Below, one piece after another: positions 15,577 to 28,885 of a stretch of 64,000 nt of DNA. Source of the stretch: Euglena gracilis (Eukaryota; Euglenida; Euglenophyceae; Euglenales); assembly GCA_039621445.1 (NCBI GenBank), contig CP154954.1, positions 72,916,308 to 72,980,307 on the forward strand, written 5' to 3'. Position 1 is the first letter of the stretch, and each line of letters begins with the position of its first letter. The position numbers and the translations under genes were made by a program. The notes beneath the pieces are model-generated. The model ran no database searches, was not told the DNA's origin, and was given only the letters and a program-made list of their open reading frames with translations.

Positions 15577-17165
15577 CATGCTTGTGCTTACCAACCGGGG
15601 GGGGGGGGGAGGGGGGGGGGGTGCTATAGGGTGCCTGCCCCTAGCAGGCACACCCCCCCGGGGGGGGATAGGGGTCCGGGCCGGACCCAGAAAATTTTCA
15701 TTGAAAATGGCAGTTTCCGGGCCCCCGGCGCCTTCGGCGCCGGGGTCGTAGGGGGGGGTGCCTGCTAGGGGCAAGCACCCCCCAAAAACCCGACCCCCGG
15801 GGGGGGGGGTCGGATCGGGTGCTATGGGGTGCCTGCCCCTAGCACCCCCCCCCCCGTGGGCAAGCACCTATGACAGATTCCAAATTTTAGCCCGCGGTCG
15901 GCTGCGGTCGGCCGCGGTCGGCTGCGGTCGGCTGCGGTCGGCTGCGGTCGGCTGCGGTCGGCAGCGGTCGGCAAAGTAGTTGGCTGTAGGTGGGGGGCAG
16001 GCCAACAAAAAATGAGCATATATCACAATCACACAATCCATTGTTGCCGACTTTTGGCCACTTTTCGTTGCTTTTGGCCAGTTTTTGATGCTTTTGGACT
16101 GCTTTTGGCCACTGTTGCCGACTTTTGGTCGATTTTTGCTGCCTTTGCCCATTATTTCCTGCCTTTTGCTTTCTTTTGGTCACTTTTGTTGCTTTTGCCC
16201 ACTTTTTGCTGTGTTTTGGCTGCTTTTGGCCAGCTTTTGCTTTGCTTTGACCTTTTTTGGCCACTTTTGGCCTCTTTAACCCACTTTTGACCACTTTTCT
16301 CTCATTTTTACCCACTTCTGGCCACTTTCAGGCCACTTTACACGTCTTTTTGTTGCTTTAAACATCAAGAGCAGTCAAACGTGACCTAAAAATGGCCTAA
16401 AAGTGGCAAAACATGAACATGTTAAACAAAACATGGTTAAAATGGCCAAAAGTTCCAAAAGCAGGCAAAAATAACAAAAAAATGCCCAAAAATTGCCCAA
16501 AATGACCCTGCTTTTGGCTGATTTGGGTCACTTTAGCAGCTTTTGTTCACTTTTGGCAACAAACTGGCGCAAAATGCTCAAAATGGTCAAATTGGACCAA
16601 AAAGAGACCAAAAAAATAAAAAATGGGCAAAAATAACAAAAGAAAAGGTCGAAAGTGGCTTTAAATGGTCAAAAATGGCCATAAATGGCCCAAAATGGCC
16701 CAAGAGCAGGACAAAATGGCCCAAAGTTACAAGAAGTGGGCAAAAAAATGGCCAAAAATGGTCAAAATAGGTCAAAATGGGTGAATTATGGTGGTGGATG
16801 GGCCAAAAGGGGACAAAAGCGACCAAAAATGGCCAAAAATGGCCAAAAATGACCAAAGTGGCCAAAAGTGACAACGTGAGCCAGATGAGCCAGAAAAATC
16901 TCAACATCTGGGATAAAAATGAGCCTAATTCCTCATTCTCACTGAAAAATTGACATCAACTGGAAAAAAGTTGCGCGGTCGGCTGCGGTCGGCTGCGGTC
17001 GGCTGCGGTCGGCTGCGGTCGGCTGCGGTCGGCACCCCACCTATGACAGTCCTGAAACCCGCGGTCGGCTGCGGTCGGCTGCGGTCGGCTGCGGTCGGCT
17101 GCGGTCGGCTGCGGTCGGCATAGGTGCCTGCCCGTGGGGTAGGCACCCGACTAAGCACAAGCCTG
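15577..17165. mobile_element. TIR element host copy, enlarged by a nested insertion
   Basis: Ends CATGCTTGTGCTTAC and CTAAGCACAAGCCTG; perfect 8-bp TSD GACACCAT (15569-15576, 17166-17173). Removing the nested element (15861-17130) leaves about 310 bp with the GGCGCCTTCGGCGCC hairpin and internal gcctgcccctagcaggca palindromes. A shorter relative ends at 11835 in gene 2. Confidence 0.85.
15861..17130. mobile_element. Nested decamer-array element (GCGGTCGGCT type), 1270 bp
   Basis: Ends CAAGCACCTATG and CATAGGTGCCTG with perfect 8-bp TSD CCCGTGGG (15853-15860, 17131-17138). The related copy near 11.8 kb carries the uninterrupted target (CCCGTGGGGTAGGC), an empty-site proof. Internally it has three arrays of a 10-bp unit GCGGTCGGCT at 15893-15970, 16975-17034 and 17059-17120. 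Between them is about 900 bp that is T-rich (ttttggcc) on the left and A-rich (ggccaaaa) on the right. Confidence 0.85.
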
Positions 17166-17173
17166 GACACCAT

Positions 17174-20100
17174 TTTTCTATAAGAGTGATTGTATTGGGG
17201 GGATCCTTGCAGCAGAAGTGTTGTATTTGGGTTTTGCAAAAATATCTCGAGATCAGTGCCGTGAAAAAAATGTTCTCTGACCCCTGCGTACAATCCTGTC
17301 AGACATTGCCTCCCCTGCTGAAGGGTGGGTACATGCAGGTGTCCCTTGCCAGTGCCTATTGGTCGCCACCCTCCACGCCTGCCAAAACGACCACATGAGT
17401 CCAAATGTTGGGGCTGGAAAGAAAGAAGGCCAAACCTTTACGGAAGGGGTTGCCAGCACTCCTGCACACTTGCTGAAAGGCGCACAGCAGACCAAAACAA
17501 AGGCTCCACTCGCCCGGCGCAGTGCTGCAAAACGACCGGGAACGGATTCGGTGCGGGGGTGCACCAGATCCAGCAGCTCAAATCATCGCCATCGAGAGCG
17601 GCAAATTGAGCAACTTGGGAGTGCGGAACGGGGACGGAGGGGGAGGGGGGGTGAAGTCTGTCAGGGGGACGCCAGCAGGCTGAAATAGACAAACCTGGGA
17701 ACATGCCACAACATGCCACTGTCCGTGGGCAGAAATTGGCCCAAATATGGACCTCCAAGTGTCCAGGCATTACCATTCCTTACCAACCCCCCCGGGGGGG
17801 TGGGGGTCACTTGGCACTTTCAAGAAACCAGTCAGTCAGTTTTCAAAAGCCAATGACCCACTTCCCACCCAGGGGTGGGGGGGGGGGGGTCGGTCACTCT
17901 TGCTACTTGGCCAAAGATGGCCAAATATCAAAGGAGTTTGGCCAAGAGTTTAAAATAAAAAAAACGGTGCCTTCACCGTCGGGTGGCCACCTTCGACCAA
18001 TCCTGGCCGACCCCACACGGTGCGATCTTGCAGCCTTGGAGTTACCATCCCCCCTGGGGTGGGGTAAGCCACGCCTCACGTTCAAGATGGCTGCTAGTGG
18101 GCGGGGTGGAGTATGGCGGCATCAATCGGCTCTGGGTGAGGCATGGACCCGAGTCAAATGTGTCAAGGGGGGCCAGCCAGGAGCTGCTCCAGCAAAGCGG
18201 CCGGCAGACTGCGGAGCTCTTTGTGTCAATGTCAATGTTCGTGGTTGTGTCTGGTTCATGACGTCAACGACCAATGGAGAGATACAGAGACATTCATGGT
18301 TCACAAAAACATTCTGAAATACGTCGTCGGTTTTGATCCATGAAAAAAAGGTGGTGGGAAAAAAGGAAATAGGAAGGAAAATGGTGGAAGGAAAGTGGAA
18401 GGAAAATTGCTGTCGATTTTCTTGGTTCCTTGGGACCATTGTTGACAGTCTAGTTATTTGAGGAATGCTCCTTTGCCTTGCCAAGATCACAGGTCATCGC
18501 TGGAGGCTATCTTAAGTGGATGCAGTTTGCATGTACAGGTGACGATGGGGAGTTTACTCAGATCTTTGGAAAAATTGTCCACAGAAATGCACCAGCACCA
18601 TACGGCATCACCAGAATGGATTAAAATTGTCAATCAGAAGCAGGGATGCGCTTGAGAGTCATCAGTGCACCCCAACCTGCAAAATCTCGCGACAGATGGG
18701 GGAAAAATCACAGCACCCAAAAATTGCTGCGCACACTTGAGCTGCAACCTTTGACAAACGGGGCATTCTTGCTCTCAGATGTGAAAGCTCCACAACTCTG
18801 CGGAGGCACAAAATTGTTGATTCTCAGTGGGAGTAAACCATTCAGAGGTAAAGGATCAACCGACTGCCTTTTTCCAAGCAGTCCAAAATTTCCAAAAATT
18901 GGGCTGCACCCCCCACCCCCACAGTGCCTCCCATGTGGGTTACAGAACTACTGCCCCTCATGTGTCCAATGACCGGTAATCTCTGTCCTCTGATGGGGGG
19001 TCGTTGGACACAAGGTTATGACCAAAAATGTGTCCTCGACCGAGGGGTGGGTGGGTGGTTGACCCCCCTCGGGGGTGGGTGGGTTTGGGCCCGGGGAAAA
19101 AGTGCCCAACCCCGGGGTCACTAAGCGGAATCTGAGTTTTTGTGATTGTTCTCTCCTGTTTTTATCCCGAGCCAGTCTGCGGACCTTTTTTGACCCATAA
19201 TACCTGACTGGCCCACCACCCAAAATACAGCCAAAATCGATCGAAAACACTGAAAAAAATATTCCGGTCCTGCCTTTGGCCATGACTGCATTTTTCCCGC
19301 CAGACCAGCCAGAAGCAGCCAAAAGTGGCCAAAAGCAGTCAACCTTTGACATTTGTCAACAATGGCCCCCAAAATTTTCGGACCACGAAAGACGGAATCA
19401 TGGGGGGTTCAAAGGCCCCAACCCACCCACCGACTGTCAAACCCCCTCAGGGGGTCACACAGGTGTTGAGTGAATCCATGCTAACAAACCAGATAACCGT
19501 GGCGGGATAGGGACTTACAAATGGTGTGGTGGTGAATAAACCAGCATTTCTTGGTGATTTCTTTTTGTGTTGAAACGTTTGTCCAATTTTGGCATGCAAT
19601 GGAACAGCGTCGTCAGGAGGACCCTGGGGGCCAGTTTACAGTGATGGCGCAACGAATAACCATTTCAGCAAGCAGCCCAACAGCCATATACCCTTTTGTG
19701 CGTGCAACAATCACATATACCCTTTCGTGTGCGTGCAACAATCACAATCTTCTCACAAACTAGAGTTGGCATTCATTAGGATAACTTTTGAAACTGAAGA
19801 TATACTTCTTTTTGTACCCATTTTGCACAATTCCATTGGCTGGGGCCAAGAATTTCCTAACAATCCTGACACTCCTTGAGGCTTCCATCAAATCATCCAA
19901 AAAGTCACAAAAAGGTCGTCCAGGATTTGGGTGGTTGTTGTGTGATGCATGTGATTGGACCAGCACATCTGACATATGTGCAACTGCAAACAGGAAACTG
20001 CATAACAACTGTTGTTGAGACATTTCCTCCAATAGAAAAAAAATCCTCTGTTTCACGCACCAATCAAGTTATGGGCATGCTCGCAGGCTTCAAATCGTCG

Positions 20101-21324
20101 CCAAATCACAACTCAAACAGTGCTTCATGAAGCCCTTCGGAGGAGCTAAAGCAGTATACACGTCGCTGCCTTTGTCCGGCAAGCGCTGCAGAGTCGACGG
20201 GCAGGAAAGCTGGGGACGGAGTGATCACAAGAGCTGCAGAGCCAGGTTGTGTGCACTCGGGGAATAATGGCGGCCGGGCATTGGGACAGAGACGGTGCAT
20301 GGCACGGCTGGCGGACTCGCTCCCCAGAAAACAAACCACTTCAAGAAATACCAAAAGCAACCTGACGGAAATAGAAACCCCCGACACCTCCCCTGCCCGC
20401 CCGTACACCGTACCTCTCCCTTGAAATAGGTCAGAAAGCCAGGTCATACTACCCTAGAGGGGGAAAATGGTGAGTTTTTTTCTTCTTGCAAACACTTCAA
20501 AAGAAAATGAAAAAATCAGGGCGCAAAAGTTTTGGGAACCACAATTGGAGATTTCTGATTTGGGGGGGGATGATGATGAGAAGTTATGACGTTGTGGGGA
20601 AGGAATGGGAGAATTTTTTGTTTCCCACAGTTCCTGTCCACATGTAATGAAGATTTGTTGGCAAAAAATCGCTGATTTTTTGGGATTTCAATCGCTATTA
20701 TTTTTAATTATTTTTGAATTGGTTTGAAATCTAAGAATAACATTCTTCGTTTTCGCGGCTTTTTCTGTTATCCCGTGCCCCAAGGAACTCCGGAAGCAAA
20801 ACTCAAGCAAAACATGCGCCTCCTCAGCTTTTGCGGGCCGCAAAGCCTGCAGTCGCCTGCAAGCAGGGGGCCCCATCTGTGACAGACGGCCGGCCAGCTG
20901 ACGGAAGAAAGAAGGGGGAAGTGGGCAGGAAGGGCTCCTCCTGGATGGGAACTTGCCGACCCAGCCGTGGTGATCCGCGAATGCCGCGCCGCACAGAATT
21001 AAATTTTGAAATTGAGCGCGACCTCCACCGGAAACTTTTGAAGTTGTGCCGCAACCGCCGCGGAAAATTGTCAATTTTTTTCTGTGTGCCACTCCAGTCA
21101 ACGGTTTTTTCCGTTCAAATCCCCGCCGGTCGGTGGGTGGACCCCAAAGATTAGAGGCCAGGATCAGTCATCAGTCAGCTGGACCTTTCGCCATAAAGTG
21201 TCATTTTTGAATTTCCGTGAAAACTTCATAAAAATGGTGCAATTGTTTACTTGAGGATTTTAGGGGCAATTTTCACCAAAAGAAGGTGTTCAGGAGGCCG
21301 TGCACGGGATACAGAGGGGTTGTC
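17174..21324. other. Region without a clear gene
   Basis: Includes repeat copies of the ggggggtcactt...aaccagtcagtca family (17780-17900) and the gaccggtaa..tctgtcctctga family (18970-19070). Moderately GC-rich patches at 17.4-17.7, 18.0-18.2 and 20.8-21.1 kb have no consistent splice frame. Confidence 0.5.
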
Positions 21325-21332
21325 CTCCCCGC

Positions 21333-22012
21333 CAAGCACCTCTGGTCAGCCATACGCCCAGCATCGCTCAGCATCGCCCAGCATCGCCCAGCATTGCCTT
21401 TGAAGCCCTCGGTGGTGTACCTCCTGAACCTACATCCACCCAGATACCTGCATCCAGTCTTGTACCTGCATCCTGTCTTGTACCTGCATCCAGTGCATCT
21501 TGTCAAATATCTACACCTTGCCAAATGTCAGATCCATTGTCTCCCGACCTAGCTAAAATGCCCGCAAAAGCCCAAAAAATGACCACAAAACCCAAAATAT
21601 AACCATAAAAAGCACCAAAAAGCAACCAAAATGACCTCAAATGCCTTGAAATAACCTAAGTAGTCCAAAAACACCAACAGTATCCACAAAAGTTTGTGAA
21701 AAATAACCCAAAATCACCAAAACGGCATAAAATGGCAAAAATCACACATAAAAAAAAAGCTCATACTGACCCAAATTAGCCCAATATTTGCCCAAATCAA
21801 TGCAAAATGCCCCAAAATAGTAAAGTTAGTCTAAAATGGCCAAAATAGGTGTAATATTTGAGATTTGTGGGGAAATTCCTGAATAAACTCCTAAAAATGG
21901 GTTTAATTCTTCAAAATACACCAAAAAAAGCCAGCATCGCCCAGCATCGCCCTGCATCGCCCAGCATCGTCCAGCATCACCCAGCATCACCCAGCATCAC
22001 CAGAGGTGCTTG
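21333..22012. mobile_element. Decamer-array element (GCATCGCCCA type), 680 bp
   Basis: Ends CAAGCACCTCTGGT and ACCAGAGGTGCTTG; perfect 8-bp TSD CTCCCCGC (21325-21332, 22013-22020). Decamer arrays at 21358-21400 and 21930-22000 flank about 500 bp of A-rich sequence. Its interior is clearly homologous to 43320-43680. Confidence 0.85.
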
Positions 22013-23185
22013 CTCCCCGCAAGGCCAAATTGGTGAGCGCAGACCGGAAAACCAACTTCCGGCGGGGAGGGAGGTGTCGGTAATAGGGGAAGGTAGGAAA
22101 GGCACATTGACCAGAATTGAGTTCTTCTAGTCCCTTCTTAATTTCTATTTTTTTTTGGCTGAGGAGATGGAGACCCTTGGTTAGGCAAGGAAAAGCCCAG
22201 AACCCATATGACTGGTGGCACAAGACACCATATGAATATGTGGTACGCCGAAATGTCTGATGATGGGATGCCGACTCTGTCTGAACCCCAAATCCAATTG
22301 ATCACTCTGGTTGAGCAAATATTGAACGTTATTGAACGTGGTCGGGCCCCAAAGCGGGGGGGGGGGGGTGCAACATGGACCTCGAAAAATGCGGCGCAAA
22401 GAAACGCGCAAATAAAAAAATGCAAAAAAAACGCAAGCTTTACCAAAACCAAAAATTAAAAATTAAACGTGTTTGCATCCCCCCCCCGCCCAAAGTAAAA
22501 TGGCGGAAGGGGCCCTGGTGGACGGCGACTGGCTCCGGAGGGGCAGTTTGCAGGCATCTCTCGAAACCGTGGCACGGGGCGTTTGGGGGAAGCAGAGCAG
22601 CGGGAGGAGGTCCGATGGGCCACCGGTAAAGAGACCTGCCGAAAGCCGAAGGCTCTGAAACGGAGGCTCCCAACCGGTGTGCGGCGGAATTCGGGGTGAT
22701 GGCTCAACGCAGTGCCCAGAAAAGCACCTGCGCCGTTGCCGTTTGCCGACCACCCACCCGTGTACGGCTCTGTTTCATGGCTGTTACGCCCACGTTTGGC
22801 CAAACGTATTTGGGTTCGTTCAGCTTTGTTTTGTACCCGGTGCGCTCCGCAACTCGGGCCCAGTTCCAGCCTGGAAACCCCCATGGAAGGGCAGCCAGCC
22901 AGCCAGCCAGCCAGCCGCCTTTTTCCCGCCAGTCCAAATTTTCCAGCCTCTGAGCTGGACACCCCGGGGGGGGGGGTCACTAAGTGACGCCCCTCACCCT
23001 GAGAGGTTGTCAAAAAAAAACTGTCTACTGATGAGTTGTGGGAAACACATGCATTTTCTCGTGTTTTTTTTAGGGTTCCCCAGAGTGAGGGTCAGTGCCG
23101 GGATGAACGAAATTGCAAAGATTACGTGAGGAGTTTGTTTTAGAATCGGGGGGGGGGGGTCCGGACAACCCACACTGCCAGCGGC

Positions 23186-23508
23186 CAGGCTGCTTTTTAC
23201 CAATCCCGGGGGGGACGGGGGGGACGGGGGGGACGGAGTGCCTATGAGTGCCTGCCCAGGCAAGCACTACCCCCCCCCCCCGCCGGGGCGTCGGATTTCG
23301 GCCTGTGCCCAGGCACTTTCAGGCCATTTCCCTTGAAAATAGGCCTTCTTCGAGCCTTCCAGCGCCTTCGGCACCGGAGTGCCTGCTAGGCACTTTTGGC
23401 CAAGTGCCCCCCCCCCGGAGGGGGGTCGGATTTGGAGTGCCTTGGAGTGCCTGGCCAGGCAGGCACCCCCCCCGGAGTGGGGTCGGCACCCGACTAAAAT
23501 ACGGCCTG
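23186..23508. mobile_element. TIR element, CAGGCTG/CGGCCTG type, 323 bp
   Basis: Ends CAGGCTGCTTTTTACC and CTAAAATACGGCCTG; TSD CCAGCGGC / GCAGCGGC (7 of 8). Contains gtgcctgc palindromes and a central AGCGCCTTCGGCACC hairpin. Confidence 0.75.
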
Positions 23509-25619
23509 GCAGCGGCCCCCTTAACGCCAAAATAACACCCCCCCAAAAGACCCCCCACAAAATAAGACCCCCAGGATTTCTTGGAGAAAAATCCGGAAAA
23601 CTGACCCCCCCCCATCTGAAACTATGAAATGCCCCCAAAAGTGATTTTTTTATATTTTTAATTTTATTCACTTTTTTGCATGTGTTGAAATTGGCATTTT
23701 TCGATTTCGGTCGTTGAAAAAAGAAATCTCCCCTGTTTTTGGACGCTCCCACAGGAAGGCTTTTTCAGCCCAATCATCCACCAAAATCAAAAAAGTAGAC
23801 CCCCCCCGAAAAACATGACCGCCGGGATTGTCAGCAATGAACCCAAAAAGCACACCAGGGGTCTCATTTTGGGGGGTTCGGAGGGCCCGGGGGGGGGGCT
23901 CAAAGGAATGCCTTTTGGGAGCAAGGGTTTTTTTAAGACCAGGGGGGAGGGGGGGTCCCCCCCACCCACCCACCCAACCCCTGGATCACCCCCCCCCGTG
24001 GGAGGTCCGGGGGATCCAGAAAATTTCATTATTGAAAATGGTCTTTTCCGGGCCCCTGGCACCTTCAGCACCGGGGTCGGAGGGGGGCGCCTGCTATGGG
24101 CAGGCACCCCCCAAAAACCCTGCCCTGGTCGGATGGGGTGCTACAAGGCTGCAGTTGAGACCCCCTGTGAACCTCTGAGTGAATTTGAACAAAATAATTC
24201 TTTTCCTATCCCACTGTTTTGTTCCTGCGGACCGTCCCATTGTTTAATGTCTCCACCGTATATACACCCACCACCACAAATACTTTGGGAAAAATTAAAA
24301 ATTACCAGAACGAAAAAAGTCTGACGAAAAACAATTGCTGATGGGAAAAATTCTGTGAAAAATATTGGACAAATTGTTAAAACACTCGGAAAAATTCTGA
24401 AAGCTTGCTTCAAACGTCCGAAAAAAAAATTTGGACGAAAAAAATCTTGTGAATCTACTTTTTCAGGAATTCACAACTCATACCTATGTACTAAACCCAA
24501 AATTCAAAAAATTGGAAAACCCCTAAACACCAAATTACAAAATAAAGCAACAAAAGGCATTCTTTCATTTTGAAGGATCAGTTCACCATCTGAAGAGGTG
24601 ATTTGGAACTGAGATTCCAAAAAATCGGCGCAAAGCAAACTAAAAATCCTGGATAGAAAAATCCTTAATATGGCGGGAAAAACCTGAAGTCATATTTTTC
24701 CCACGTTGGAGGGTATGGGAAAAAACTGTTCTGGGAAAATTCTGGACTTTGTAAAAAAAAAATGAAAAGGAAGTTTATTTCAGGAGATATGGCGGTATTT
24801 TTTTTAATTGTAATGAAGATTTTTTGTCAAAAAAAGCAACTCGACATTCCAAAAAAAAGAGTCAAAATGAAAATCTTATGGTCTTTCTTGTGAAAATTAG
24901 AAAAAAAAAACCGAAAAGATTGATGTGTAAAATATGACTACCCTCTTGGCTGCCTCAAAGGTAGTCAGAACAAAAATTACACACAATTTACGGAGAAAAT
25001 ATAAAGGATATCGGGGTGCTTTGACATAATTTTTGTCTCCCGTACTTTTTTTTTCGGGACTGTAAGGGACGTCCTGGAAAAAGACGGGGGGGGGAAGAAA
25101 AAGCTGTCACTCCAGCAGTGATGGCTCCCAAAAAACCTGACACCGGTTGAGAAGCAGTTCAACGACAACACGGGTACAGCAAGCTGTACAATGAAAAGCA
25201 AGAATGGCCAAAGGTGAACTCTGCTGATCAAACAGTTGGAAGGCAATCATCCACGGAAGTATGCTTTCAGGCCATTGCTGTCGACCTGTGACGACCTACA
25301 CCTGCAACAACATTAAAATTTAGGTTTCCAAATCCAAAGTTCAAAAAAAAAAATGCAAAAAAATACTAAGCTCCAAAATGCGACACAAAGGAAAAAATTC
25401 TTCTACATCACATCACATTCTTTCTTTTTGGAGAAGTCATATAAGGGCGAATTGGAACAAGAAATACATGTTAAGAATTGGCGTGCAACGCCAAACGAAA
25501 AATTTGGGTGTGCGGTGGAGAAATTGGATTTTCCTTGCATGGCCTAATGGGTGGCCACCCACCACCTCTGGGGTTTCAAGTATTCCTGCACAGCTGAGTC
25601 TCTGGGGTGGGGGGCCCAA

Positions 25620-25693
25620 TAAGCAGCCACAACCACAGCCACAACCACAGCCACAGCCACAGTCGCAACAACAGAACAACAACAGAACAACAA

Positions 25694-25741
<48 letters not shown>

Positions 25742-25802
25742 CAAGAACAAGAACAAAAAACACCACCACCACCACCACCACCAAACACCACCACCACCAA
25801 CA
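25620..25802. repeat. (CCACAA)n, (CAG)n, (CAA)n, (CCA)n compound microsatellite
   Basis: Several trinucleotide blocks follow each other; they resemble 4797-4982 in unit and order. No codon-bias support for translation. Confidence 0.9.
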
Positions 25803-25873
25803 AGTGTCCCCCCTCTCACGTGCACCAGCCCACGAGTGGCTGTGTGTCCCCCACCCCCACCCCCAGCCGGGAC

Positions 25874-25976
25874 CTGGACCGTGGAGGCACCGCAGGCTGG
25901 CTAGGTCCTGTGGGCTTAGCTGCGCAGCGAAGTGCTGCTGCACGTGGCGGACCTCGCGTTGCAGGATGGCGGCAGA
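25874..25976 (-). CDS. Possible isolated exon
   Basis: Between acceptor CCGGGCAG and donor CCAG|GTCCCG the minus strand reads SAAILQREVRHVQQHFAAQL, then SPQDLASLRCLHG, a plausible amphipathic segment. No partner exons were found nearby. It lies 3 kb beyond the stop of gene 3 and could belong to another minus-strand gene or be chance. Confidence 0.3.
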
Positions 25977-26437
25977 CTGCCCGGCAGCGGGGGGACAGGG
26001 CCGCCGCGGGAAAAGCCTGAAAGGCACGGGGACTCCCCCGCCGGGTCAGGTTGTGGTTAAAAAAAAAAAAGGCATGGCCTTCGGCTCATATATGTCCTGC
26101 CCAAGACATTCAAGGTGACTGCAGAGGAAAATTGGGACATTCTGGCGGTCTGGCTGGGTGTATCGTCATGAAAAAAATATGTGTATTGTGTTCCTCGCGT
26201 GTTTGCATGGTTTACTGTGCAAAATGCCCAGTATTTCATTTGGAATTTGGAAATTATTGGCAAAAAATGTCCCCAGAAAATGACAGAAAAAATGAAGAAG
26301 AGTCGGGGAAAAAATCTGATCCAGAATGCAGAATTCGAAATAAATTTCCCATCAGCAATCTAAAGACCATTTAAAAAAGACAAAACCCCTGCAAATTTTG
26401 TCGAAATTTGCAAGGCCAATTTTGAAAATCTGCAAAA

Positions 26438-26439
26438 TA

Positions 26440-26482
<43 letters not shown>

Positions 26483-26524
26483 TAATAATAATAATAATAT
26501 AATAATAATAATAATAATAATATA

Positions 26525-26602
<78 letters not shown>
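26438..26602. repeat. (ATT)n then (AAT)n inverted tract
   Basis: A run of ATT followed by a longer run of AAT, so the two halves can pair as a hairpin. Confidence 0.9.
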
Positions 26603-26603
<1 letters not shown>

Positions 26604-26715
26604 GCACCCGTGTCCCCTTGTGAACCATTCGGGGAATGGCTGGAACTGATTGCATCTTCCATTTCAATGGCGGAGGGAAGCAACAAAATTGCGGCATCGG
26701 CGGAAAACATGGGGT

Positions 26716-27353
26716 CAGGCTGTTTTTTACCAACCCCAGGGGGAGAGGGGGGGTCCAGAGTGCCTTTGAGTGCCTGCCCAGGCAGGCACTACCCCCCCCC
26801 CGGGGGGGGGGTCGGAATTCCGCCTGTGCCCAGTCACATTCATTTGAAAATAGGCCATTTTTGGCTCCCTGGCGCCTTGGGCGCCGGGGTCTGTGCTACC
26901 GGGGGGGGGTGGGGGGGGGGAATTTGGTGCCAAAAAAAATTGGAGGCGAGAAAATTGGCACCGGAAAAATTTGGCGGTCTTGGCCAAAAAGGTCCGGAAA
27001 TATTTGGCGGGATTTTTTTTGAAAAAAATTTGGGAAAAAATGGCAGGAAAAAAAAAGTGCAAAGGAATTAGAAAAAGGGGGAACATTCAAAAATTTGTCT
27101 GAAAATGACGTGGAAAAATTTGGCGGTCTCGGCCAAAAAGGTCCGGAAATATTTGGCAGGATTTTGATCCGCCAATTTTTTCCATGCCACCTTTTTCGGC
27201 CTCCAAATTTCCCCCCCCCCGGTAGGGCACTTTTGGCCAAGTGCCCTACCCCCCGGGGAGGGTCAGATTTGGAGTGCCTTGGAGTGCCTGCCCAGGCAGG
27301 CCCCCCCCCCCCCCCCCCGGGGTGGGGTCAGCACTCGACTAAAATACGGCCTG
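26716..27353. mobile_element. TIR element, CAGGCTG/CGGCCTG type, 638 bp
   Basis: Ends CAGGCTGTTTTTTACC and CTAAAATACGGCCTG; TSD CATGGGGT / CATAGGGT (7 of 8). The middle contains two copies of an aaatttggcggtcttggcc segment, so it looks like a long form of the 323-bp element at 23186. Confidence 0.75.
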
Positions 27354-27440
27354 CATAGGGTAAATCGGGGCGAATTGCAGGGGAATGGGGAGGTTGTGGA
27401 TATCAATTGGCCCACCCTCTCCTGCATCACAGGAACCAAG

Positions 27441-27746
27441 CAGGGGTTTTTTTTTAAGACCAGGAGCCCCCCCCCCCCCCAACCCCCCACCCCCTGGGGG
27501 GGCCTGCCCCCCCCCCTCCCGCCGGGGGGTCCCGGGGGACCCACCCACTTTCCCCTGAAAATAGCCAAAAATCGCGAAAATGCTAAAAAAAAAATAGCAG
27601 CCTTTTCAAAAATTTTCGGCGCCGTCGGCGCCGAAAAAAATGCATCCCATCCCACTCTGGGGACCCCGGGGGGGCGGGGGAGGGCTCGGACGGACCCACC
27701 CACCCTACCCCCCCCACCCCGGGGTACAAGACAAAAAAAATCCCTG
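27441..27746. mobile_element. hAT-like MITE, 306 bp
   Basis: Ends CAGGGGTTTTTTTTTAAG and AAAAAAAATCCCTG; perfect 8-bp TSD GAACCAAG (27433-27440, 27747-27754). Central GGCGCCGTCGGCGCC hairpin. Confidence 0.85.
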
Positions 27747-28885
27747 GAACCAAGCGACTAAGTAGGGGCCCCGGGGTCCAGGGGGGTGGTGGGCTGGGGA
27801 AGAGGCGACCCCCCCCCAAATTGCCCTGGGAGGGGTTCCGCTGGTTGCTGGGCTGGCCCGGCTAGCATAAAAAAAAATGGTCAAATAAAGCCCAACCCAG
27901 CGGTGTTCCGTCTGTTTGGTTTGGTTTGGTTTTGGTTCTTCAGCTTCGTTTTAAGAAATCATCAAAATTTGGCGGAAATTTGGCAATTTGGAGCAAAGTC
28001 AAAATTTAAAGTAAACCCTCAGAAAACCCAGCAAAGAACCATCAGCGGGCACCTTCGATTTTGGATCCAGGCTGCTCCGGCCATACATCTCTTTAAGGAC
28101 CCCGGGGGGGGGGGGGTGCTGGGCTAGGGCTAGAAATTTGGGCTGGCTGGAAATTTGGGCTGGCTAGCCCGCCCCCCCCCGGGTGGGGGGGGGGGGGGCT
28201 GGACTCCGGCTGGACCCAAACCGGGGCGAGCTGGACTGAAATCGGGAAAATGCCAAAAAATGACCTGCAGAACACAATTTTGAAAAAATGATGCATCTGA
28301 AACCCCCAAAAAATGCCCCCAACGCCCCCCAAACCCCATTTTTGGCCACTTTTGAGCACAGTTTTTCAAAAAATTTCGGCGCTTTGCGCCGAAATTTTTT
28401 GGGCTGGACCCCCAAAAAGGGGCTGGCTAGCTAGGGCTAGCAGCACCCCCCCCCCGGGGGGAGGGGGCTGCTGCGGCTGGGCGGGGCCCGAATCGGGGCT
28501 GGCTGCAGCCGCCCCCCCCGGGGGGGGGGGGGGTTCACAAAACCTTAAAGAGATGTATGGCTCCGGCCAGATTCCAGCGGAACCCCCCCCCCGATGGAAA
28601 AAGGTTTTGAGTGGCTGAAACCTCAGGAAACCACCTGGTGGGAACGCATCACGAAACCACCTGGTGGGGAGGACACCTGCAAAAAAGTAACAGAGAAACA
28701 CAACACCCCAAAAATTGTCGCCTGATAGGTTGGATGGTACCAGTGACCTTCACGTCTTCCTAGTCAGGACCCTTACAGCTTCTTGGGTATAACAATCTAC
28801 CAAAGTGGGGGTTGGTAGAAAAGCAAGTCTGAACTCTTTTCACCTTGAATATTCAATCAAAATGGTGATTTATTATGTTCAAAAC

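Larger units (their letters stand above)
22021..28885. other. Element-rich region downstream of gene 3
   Basis: Apart from three delimited elements and the possible exon at 25874-25976 it holds further fragments with the GGCGCC hairpin (24040-24070, 28370-28395). It also has cccccaaaataagacc-type repeats (23515-23830) and an AT-rich stretch at 24200-25400 where nothing is recognisable. Confidence 0.5.

Noticed and set aside
15893-17120. CRISPR-like array
   Set aside because: Units are 10 bp head-to-tail without spacers, inside a transposable element of a eukaryotic genome.
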